Of a stretch of DNA of 7,098 nt, positions 1-4,985 are shown in pieces (within the stretch, counting starts at the first letter, position 1; every line of letters begins with the position of its first letter). A program made the translations under genes and the position numbers. Source of the stretch: CAZKNF01 sp964554105 (GTDB taxonomy: Bacteria > Bacteroidota > Rhodothermia > Rhodothermales > VXPQ01); the NCBI GenBank assembly GCA_964554105.1, contig CAZKNF010000113.1, positions 1-7,098 of the forward strand. Direction: 5' to 3'. The notes below the pieces were generated by a model, which saw only the letters and a list, made by a program, of their open reading frames with translations, did no database searches and was not told the origin of the DNA.

Positions 1-1998
1 CTGGATTATTTTGAGGAGACGTACGGGTTTCGACCCGATTCCGGATGGTTCGCGCAGGCTCGCCTCGGCACGCTCCGCCTTCCGAACTGTACAGGATCTT
101 TTGTCTCCGCTACCGGACTCATCCTCACCAATCATCACTGCGCGCGGACCAGCATCACGGACGTCGAGCGCGAAGGCGAGACCCTGCTCGATGACGGCTT
201 TTACGCGGCGTCGCTGACGGATGAGCGCCAGGTGGAGGATCTCTATGCCGAGCAGCTCATCGAGATTCGCGACATCACGGAAGAGGTGTACGGCGGCCCG
301 GAGATGGACGCTACGGAAGCCGAGGTGCGGACACAGCGCGCCGAGCAGATCGAACAGCGGCTCGATCGAGAAGCGAAAGATCAGGACTCGACGCTGACCG
401 TCGAGGTTATCGAGCTCTATCACGGCGGACAGTATTCCGCCTATACGTTCAAGCGGTACGAAGACGTTCGCCTGGTCATGGCTCCGCACCTCGCTATCGG
501 CGCCTTCGGAGGGGATCCCGACAACTTCACGTTTCCCCGCTACAGCCTCGATTTCAGCTTCCTGCGCGCCTACGGTCCCGACGGCGAGCCCCTACCGACG
601 TCGGATTACTTCGAGTGGAGCACGACCGGCAGCAGTGAAGGGGATGCGGTCTTCGTCGTGGGAAATCCGGGAACGACCAGCCGCCTCAGTACCGTCAGTC
701 AGCTTCGATTCGAGCGTGATTACAACGTCCCGCAGGCGCTCGACATTCTTCGCACGCGGATGAACATCCTCGGCGAATATATCGAAGAGCATCCGGATCA
801 GGTGCAGGAGTTTGACCTCCGAAATGCATACCATCAACTTTCCAACCAGGTCAAGAAAAACGAGGGTGAACTCGCCGGCCTGCGCGATCCGCTGCTGATC
901 GCTCGCCGGCAGGCTGCGGAGGATCAGCTGCAACAGCAGATCGCCGCAGTAGACACGCTTCGAGAGGAGTACGGAAATGTCATCCAGTCCATCGCTCAGC
1001 TTCAGAGCGCGAAGGAAGCGACGGCATCGGAGAGCGGCGCCTTCGGATTTTTCGCGAGCCCCGCGATCGATTCGCACGTGCTCGTTCGATCGGTGTACGG
1101 ATATATCACGAGCATAATGCGGCAGCGAGGCGTGGCCCAGGATCAGATCCAGGAGGTGCTGGAGGACGTGGAGGACCTCGAGGACTGGCCGAACGAGCTC
1201 GAGATCGAGATGCTCGCGGCGCGGCTCAGCGAGTTGCAGACGTACCTCGGAGATTCGGATCCCACGGTGAACCGCGTGCTGGGCGGTGCCAGCCCACGTG
1301 CGGCCGCGGAGCGTATTGTCGAGAATACGGCGCTGACGGATTCGGCAGCGTTCGCAGAACTCCTGGAAGACGGTTATCTGGGCAGCGGCGATCCGACCGT
1401 CGATCTCGCACAGGCGGTGACGCCGCTCTATTTTTCTTTCCAGCAGCAGATCAGCGGATTTCAGGATCGTGAGCAGGCACTGAATGCCGATCTCGCCCGC
1501 GCACGATTCGCCGTCTACGGCTCGAACATTCCTCCGGATGCGACCTTTTCGCTCCGTATCGCCGACGGCGTCGTCTCAGCCTACGAATACAACGGCACCA
1601 GGGCACCCTCCTACACGACGTATTACGGCATGTACGGCCATTACTATTCCTATCAGGGCGTGAGTGACGAGTGGGAGCTACCTGAGGATTGGCTCAGTCC
1701 GCCGGACGATTTCGATCGCTCCACGCCGGTGAATCTCGTATCGACCAACGACATCACCGGCGGAAACTCGGGGTCGCCGCTGCTCAATACGGACCTCGAG
1801 ATTGTCGGACTGGTCTTCGACAGCAATATCGATGCGCTGCAGAACACGTATATCTATCTGGATGAGCGCGGCCGCGCCATCTCCGTCGATTCGCGCGGGA
1901 TCATGGAGGCACTCGAAGATATGTACGAAGCCGATCGCCTTGTCGAGGAGCTAACGGCGGGCCGACGCACACAGGGCGACGAGGGAGCGACGAATTAA
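1..1998 (+). CDS. S46-family dipeptidyl-peptidase (DPP7/DPP11-like), 5'-truncated
   Basis: Frame 1 is open from the first base to TAA at 1996-1998, giving 665 residues. The first in-frame start-like codon is GTG at 232, but it lies downstream of the catalytic His, so the gene begins before the window. Known S46 enzymes are secreted or periplasmic clan PA serine exopeptidases of about 700-720 residues that remove dipeptides from peptide N-termini. Visible motifs are TNHHC (catalytic His at fragment residue 46), GGDPDNFTFPRYSLDF (Asp 184) and TGGNSGSPLLN (Ser 590). The His-Asp spacing equals that of DPP7/DPP11 (His89, Asp227), implying about 43 missing residues including the signal peptide. A helical, coiled-coil-rich region (about 240-500) lies between the two halves of the protease domain, as in the family. 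The S1-specificity position (Gly673 in DPP7, Arg673 in DPP11) is Ser 608, in FDSN. Phe 176 replaces the usual Trp of the DNW motif. Family call is strong; dipeptide specificity is open. Confidence 0.95.
   Translation: MDYFEETYGFRPDSGWFAQARLGTLRLPNCTGSFVSATGLILTNHHCARTSITDVEREGETLLDDGFYAASLTDERQVEDLYAEQLIEIRDITEEVYGGPEMDATEAEVRTQRAEQIEQRLDREAKDQDSTLTVEVIELYHGGQYSAYTFKRYEDVRLVMAPHLAIGAFGGDPDNFTFPRYSLDFSFLRAYGPDGEPLPTSDYFEWSTTGSSEGDAVFVVGNPGTTSRLSTVSQLRFERDYNVPQALDILRTRMNILGEYIEEHPDQVQEFDLRNAYHQLSNQVKKNEGELAGLRDPLLIARRQAAEDQLQQQIAAVDTLREEYGNVIQSIAQLQSAKEATASESGAFGFFASPAIDSHVLVRSVYGYITSIMRQRGVAQDQIQEVLEDVEDLEDWPNELEIEMLAARLSELQTYLGDSDPTVNRVLGGASPRAAAERIVENTALTDSAAFAELLEDGYLGSGDPTVDLAQAVTPLYFSFQQQISGFQDREQALNADLARARFAVYGSNIPPDATFSLRIADGVVSAYEYNGTRAPSYTTYYGMYGHYYSYQGVSDEWELPEDWLSPPDDFDRSTPVNLVSTNDITGGNSGSPLLNTDLEIVGLVFDSNIDALQNTYIYLDERGRAISVDSRGIMEALEDMYEADRLVEELTAGRRTQGDEGATN
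1995..1998. other. Overlapping convergent stop codons (TTAA)
   Basis: The palindrome TTAA contains the TAA stop of the S46 peptidase on the plus strand (1996-1998) and the TAA stop of the metalloenzyme on the minus strand (1997-1995). The genes therefore overlap by four bases and leave no room for an intergenic terminator. Any transcription end must lie inside the opposing coding sequence. Confidence 0.93.
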
Positions 1999-2927
1999 CG
2001 GCCGCCGCTCCCGAGATTTTCGAGGGTGGCGACGACGGCCGGTGTGACGTCGACGAGCGTCTTCACGTCGTAAAAACGTTCGGCTCCGAGCCCGTACGCG
2101 ACGAACGGAACGGGATTGCGCGTGTGACTTTTTGTCGAGAGATCCTCCAGATTTCCATGATCGCTCGTCAGCAGCAGGAGCGTCTCGTCGGTGTCCATTT
2201 CATCCAGCACGACCTCGAGCAGGCGGTCGAGGCTGACGAGCGCCGTACGCGCCCGCTCGTGCGACTGCTTGTGTCCCGCCTTGTCCGAGTGGAAGTATTC
2301 GAATAGTGTGAAGCGATGATGCGATGCGATGCGAAGAAGCCGTCGCGCTGCCTCGCGTTCATCCTTCGGCATCATTTCGTCGTCTACGGGCTCGGGCCAC
2401 CGCCGTCCGATGAGATCCGCGGGCACCGCCACCCCTTTTCGCAGATCATCGGTGCTCCGTATGCGCGTGTTCGACTGCAGACAGCATCGCGTCGTCACCG
2501 TCCATCGATCCCGTTCTTCCATGTAGGCGAAAAAGCGCTCCGGATACGCATTCGCAAAGGCGCACGGCTCGCGATCCTCCTGAAAAATCCCCTCCAGACG
2601 ACGGAAGACGTTCTTCTCCTCGAGCACGGGCCGGGTTTTCGAATGCGGATAGGGTCCGTAATGGCGTCCCGCTACGCGCGAGCAGTTTACACCGGTGAAT
2701 AGCGTGGCCTGACCGGTGCCGCTCTGCGGCAGACCGTCCATCCCCAGATTCGCGTCGATGGACGTGAAGAGGCGGCCGGGCTCCCGGACCTCGGGCGCGC
2801 CTTCGATCCAGCGGCGGCCCCGCGCCAGGGTCTCGAACGACGGGAGATCGAGCTCTGAGAAGGGATTCCGCGTCGGATCGCCGGGGCCCATGCCGATGCC
2901 GTCGATAAATAGGAACAGGATGTTCAT
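1995..2927 (-). CDS. Alkaline-phosphatase-superfamily metalloenzyme (iPGM/phosphopentomutase-like), substrate unknown
   Basis: This 310-residue protein has the metal-site pattern of cofactor-independent phosphoglycerate mutase and relatives. Asp9 lies in FIDGIGMG, the probable nucleophile Ser69 in LPQSGTGQATLFTG (compare SEVGH in iPGM), Asp215 and His219 in DKAGH, Asp256 and His257 in SDHGN, and His268 in HTRNPVPF. In the superfamily these residues bind two divalent metals and the Ser is phosphorylated during phosphoryl transfer or hydrolysis. The protein is much shorter than true iPGM (about 510 residues). Only about 140 residues separate Ser69 from Asp215, so the inserted phosphotransferase domain is absent or replaced by a small cap, and mutase activity should not be assumed. 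The hydrophobic N-terminus is the first beta strand leading to Asp9, not a signal peptide, so the enzyme is probably cytoplasmic. An in-frame TAA lies four codons upstream (2937-2939), fixing the ATG at 2927. The ribosome-binding site is weak: AAGG 12 bases upstream. Confidence 0.88.
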   Translation of the reverse strand: MNILFLFIDGIGMGPGDPTRNPFSELDLPSFETLARGRRWIEGAPEVREPGRLFTSIDANLGMDGLPQSGTGQATLFTGVNCSRVAGRHYGPYPHSKTRPVLEEKNVFRRLEGIFQEDREPCAFANAYPERFFAYMEERDRWTVTTRCCLQSNTRIRSTDDLRKGVAVPADLIGRRWPEPVDDEMMPKDEREAARRLLRIASHHRFTLFEYFHSDKAGHKQSHERARTALVSLDRLLEVVLDEMDTDETLLLLTSDHGNLEDLSTKSHTRNPVPFVAYGLGAERFYDVKTLVDVTPAVVATLENLGSGGR

Positions 2928-2977
2928 CTGGGTTCTTTACCTTGCCGGACCCACCTTTCGTTCACTAATCCGCGGCC
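2928..2977. promoter_or_regulatory. 50-bp divergent intergenic region between metalloenzyme and patatin genes
   Basis: These 50 bases separate the ATG of the minus-strand metalloenzyme from the GTG of the plus-strand patatin gene, so they should carry start signals for both, or the promoters reach into coding sequence. For the plus strand, TTGCCG (2942-2947) and ACTAAT (2964-2969) are 16 bases apart and only loosely resemble -35/-10 boxes. If used, the patatin transcript would have almost no leader. No clear Bacteroidota-type -7 motif (TAnnTTTG) and no Shine-Dalgarno sequence before the GTG are visible. The regulatory role is inferred from position only. Confidence 0.4.
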
Positions 2978-4180
2978 GTGATAAAAAAAGCGATCAACCG
3001 ACTACGAACCCTGGCGTCACGGCCCAACGAGCGGCCACAGGAAATCGGACTCGTGCTCACGGGCGGAGGCGCCCGTGCAGCCTTTCAGGTGGGCGTGCTG
3101 AACTACATCGCCGAACAGATGCCGGAAACCCGATTCTCCATCATTATCGGTGTTTCGGCGGGCGCAATCAACGCCGCACACTTCGCAAATAGCGCGCGCC
3201 CGTTCCCGGAGGCATCCCATCGACTGGTCGACCTGTGGAAGGATCTCCGATCGCATCACGTCTACCAGATCGAATCGACGTTCGACGTACTGCGCACCAT
3301 CTTTCTCACGGCCTTGCGCGGGCAGAGCACGGAGAATGGCGCACGTGCCGACCTTCACGCACTGGCCAATACGTCCCCTCTAAAAAACCATCTCGAGAAA
3401 GTGCTGGAGACGGAGAACGGCCGGCTGACCGGCGTCGCGCGCAATATCGAGGCGGGACGGCTGCGCGCCGTCGCAATCGTGACGTTGAACTACACCACGG
3501 GGCAGTCGGTCACGTGGGTGCACGGCGAAAAGTTCAGGGTCTGGGAGCGGCCGAACCGTGTCGGGATCAACACGCTCCTGACCGTCGATCACATCATGGC
3601 CTCGACATCGCTGCCGTTTCTCTTCCCGGCGGTAAATATCGGCGATGCGTGGTATGGTGATGGCGGGATCAGGCTTTCCGCCCCCCTGGCGCCGGCGATC
3701 CACCTCGGAGCCGACCGGGTGCTGGCCATCTCGACGCGCTACAGCCGCACGCAGGAAGAAGCGGCCGAGCCGCTCATCGAAGGCTATCCACCCGCTTCGC
3801 AGCTCTTCGGATTACTCACCAACGCGGTCTTCCTGGATGCGCTCGACGACGACGCGCATATGATGGAGCGAATCAATCGCCTCCTCGAAGATATCGAACC
3901 CGAAGAGAGAGGACGACTACGTCCGGTCGAACTCCTCCTCGTGCGTCCGTCCGTCGATCTCGGAAAACTCGCGCGCAATTACGAGGCGACGCTGCCTACG
4001 TCGCTGGAGATCTTCTCCCGGATGCTCGGCACCGAGGAGACGGAAAGTCCGGACTGGCTTTCGATGCTCCTCTTCGAGCGTGATTACCTGACGCGGCTAA
4101 TGAATATCGGCTATGAGGATGCGCGGCGTCAGCACGCAGAGATCGAGGAGTTCCTCACACCGGAACCGGCCGCGGTGTAA
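2978..4180 (+). CDS. Patatin-like phospholipase family protein
   Basis: This 400-residue protein has the patatin Ser-Asp catalytic dyad and oxyanion hole in order: GGGARAAF (residues 29-36), nucleophile elbow GVSAG with Ser60, and DGG with Asp228 in YGDGGIRLSAPLAPAI. Patatin-family enzymes hydrolyse acyl chains from glycerophospholipids or related lipids; the substrate here is unknown. No signal peptide or membrane helix is evident, so it is probably cytoplasmic or peripheral to the membrane. The C-terminal 160 residues follow a pattern I recognise from a bacterial subgroup of about 400 residues: LFLDALDDDA-like, ELLLVRPSVDLG, then SMLLFERDYLTRLMNIGYEDA. No separate catalytic domain is seen there. 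The GTG at 2978 is the only plausible start, because an in-frame TAA lies at 2966-2968 and the GGGxRA motif follows 28 residues later. It converges with the membrane-protein gene downstream, leaving a 28-bp gap with no strong terminator hairpin. Confidence 0.93.
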   Translation: MIKKAINRLRTLASRPNERPQEIGLVLTGGGARAAFQVGVLNYIAEQMPETRFSIIIGVSAGAINAAHFANSARPFPEASHRLVDLWKDLRSHHVYQIESTFDVLRTIFLTALRGQSTENGARADLHALANTSPLKNHLEKVLETENGRLTGVARNIEAGRLRAVAIVTLNYTTGQSVTWVHGEKFRVWERPNRVGINTLLTVDHIMASTSLPFLFPAVNIGDAWYGDGGIRLSAPLAPAIHLGADRVLAISTRYSRTQEEAAEPLIEGYPPASQLFGLLTNAVFLDALDDDAHMMERINRLLEDIEPEERGRLRPVELLLVRPSVDLGKLARNYEATLPTSLEIFSRMLGTEETESPDWLSMLLFERDYLTRLMNIGYEDARRQHAEIEEFLTPEPAAV

Positions 4181-4208
4181 AGTCTGAAATCTGGCTTCGC
4201 CCGAGTGA

Positions 4209-4769
4209 TTATCTCGACGTCGAACCATGGGTCGGGGAGGAGGGGGTATCGATCTGAAGACAGGGAAACAGCGCGTAGACGTCGAGCTGCTGCCACGGGC
4301 CACCGTCGACGTGCACGGGGATGTCGTACCGATCCGCATAATGCATGATGCGGTGGCTCAATTCGGGGAAATCCGGAAATATATGCGCGATTTCGAGCGT
4401 CGGAGCGCCCCGTCCGACGACGAAAAGGGCCGAATCCCCGAGCTCTATCCGCTCCACGTTGCGCCACGCGGCCTCGGATCGCCGGCGCGCGTAATCATAT
4501 CCCACGATCTCGTCCTGCGACAGCTTTACGCACCAGACCTGCCGCCGCAGCGACCGATATCGGACGGTACACCACCAGGCGAAACCGCCCCAGGTCAGTA
4601 CGATGAGCAGCGCGGCTGCAGCCGCTGGAATTGACCCTTCGAGCCCGACGGCCAGCGCTGTGATGGAGACCATGATGGCGAGGGTCACGACACCGGTCAT
4701 GGACGCTGCACGCTTGCGCGTCATGCTCTGGACGTCGACGTTGTCGTAGACCTCGTACCAGGAAGACAT
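4209..4769 (-). CDS. Two-helix membrane protein with probable PH/YcxB-like cytoplasmic domain
   Basis: The chosen ATG at 4769 gives 186 residues and is preceded by AGGA with an 8-base spacer. A polar N-terminus (1-22) leads to two hydrophobic helices at about 24-42 and 47-67, separated by a short EGS-containing turn. A basic stretch then follows (RYRSLRRQ), which by the positive-inside rule puts both termini in the cytoplasm. Residues 78-150 look like a small beta-rich domain ending in a helix: VKLSQDEIVGYDY, AAWRNVERIEL, ALFVVGRGAPTLEIAHIF, then FPELSHRIMHYADRY. This order resembles bacterial PH-like (bPH/YcxB-like) domains on two-helix membrane anchors, where a conserved W precedes a strand. 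That assignment is pattern-based and moderate. The C-terminal 30 residues are low in recognisable structure. The frame stays open upstream to an ATG at 4937, adding 56 residues rich in His, Arg and Pro that look non-coding. No function can be assigned. Confidence 0.78.
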   Translation of the reverse strand: MSSWYEVYDNVDVQSMTRKRAASMTGVVTLAIMVSITALAVGLEGSIPAAAAALLIVLTWGGFAWWCTVRYRSLRRQVWCVKLSQDEIVGYDYARRRSEAAWRNVERIELGDSALFVVGRGAPTLEIAHIFPDFPELSHRIMHYADRYDIPVHVDGGPWQQLDVYALFPCLQIDTPSSPTHGSTSR

Positions 4770-4777
4770 AGAGGGAA

Positions 4778-4781
4778 TCCT
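4778..4781 (-). promoter_or_regulatory. Ribosome-binding site of the membrane-protein gene
   Basis: On the minus strand AGGA lies 8 bases before the ATG at 4769-4767. It is the best Shine-Dalgarno match in the window and decides the 186-residue start over the longer reading frame beginning at 4937. Confidence 0.55.
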
Positions 4782-4974
4782 AGCGATCGTACGTGCCTGA
4801 AATCGTTCTATATTATGACCGGATCGAAGGTTCTCGGTTTCGTGAAAATGATCCGGCATACTACGTTGTGTCGTATGCAGCACGCGGTGTGGAAAACCCG
4901 GGCGGTGATTCGCTAGGAACGCCTTCGCCAAATCCATATGTTACCGGCGGTTAGATATCCGGCAGCCCGGTGTC

Positions 4975-4980
4975 TAATAT
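4975..4980 (+). promoter_or_regulatory. Possible -10 element for mutS
   Basis: TAATAT is one mismatch from TATAAT at two central positions and is preceded by TG at 4971-4972, near the extended -10 spacing. No good -35 is visible 16-18 bases upstream. If real, transcription would start around 4986-4988. This would give either a leaderless message from the ATG at 4986 or a leader of about 35 bases to the ATG at 5022. Confidence 0.22.
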
Positions 4981-4985
4981 TCAAG

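Larger units (their letters stand above)
4770..4985. promoter_or_regulatory. 216-bp divergent intergenic region upstream of mutS and the membrane-protein gene
   Basis: This is the largest apparent non-coding stretch in the window and should hold promoters for both flanking genes. It is locally AT-rich around 4804-4816 (TTCTATATTATGA), which on the minus strand reads CATAATATAGAA and could serve as a -10 region about 35-45 bases before the membrane-protein start. No convincing -35 box accompanies it. Toward mutS, TAGATA (4952-4957) and TAATAT (4975-4980) are -10-like. A short plus-strand frame of 22 codons at 4848-4916 has no support. The palindrome CATATG at 4935-4940 places possible minus- and plus-strand start codons back to back. 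No RNA gene, riboswitch or strong hairpin was recognised. Confidence 0.5.

Noticed and set aside
592..1077. 161-codon minus-strand reading frame inside the peptidase gene
   Set aside because: It lies wholly opposite conserved S46 sequence, has no recognisable motif or ribosome-binding site, and is the kind of antisense frame common in GC-rich DNA.
1151..1187. GAGGA-containing short repeats in the peptidase gene
   Set aside because: They encode an acidic EVLEDVEDLEDW helix segment and are explained by repeated Glu-Asp codons; not a mobile or regulatory repeat.
232..1998. Peptidase gene starting at GTG 232
   Set aside because: The same frame is open to base 1 and encodes the conserved GSFVSATGLILTNHHC stretch with the catalytic His upstream of 232, so the GTG is internal.
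2316..3192. Plus-strand frames (2316-2702 and 2716-3192) opposite the metalloenzyme and overlapping the patatin start
   Set aside because: The translated sequences are Arg/Pro/Ser-rich with no domain pattern, and they overlap two genes supported by catalytic motifs.
3017..3703. Antisense and alternative frames within the patatin gene
   Set aside because: They overlap the conserved patatin motifs and show no family pattern of their own.
4181..4208. Possible terminator hairpin between the patatin and membrane-protein genes (GGC-TTC-GCC)
   Set aside because: The stem is only three base pairs with no following T-tract, too weak to call a terminator.
4848..4916. 22-codon plus-strand frame in the intergenic region before mutS
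   Set aside because: No ribosome-binding site, no membrane or toxin-like pattern, and too short to distinguish from chance.
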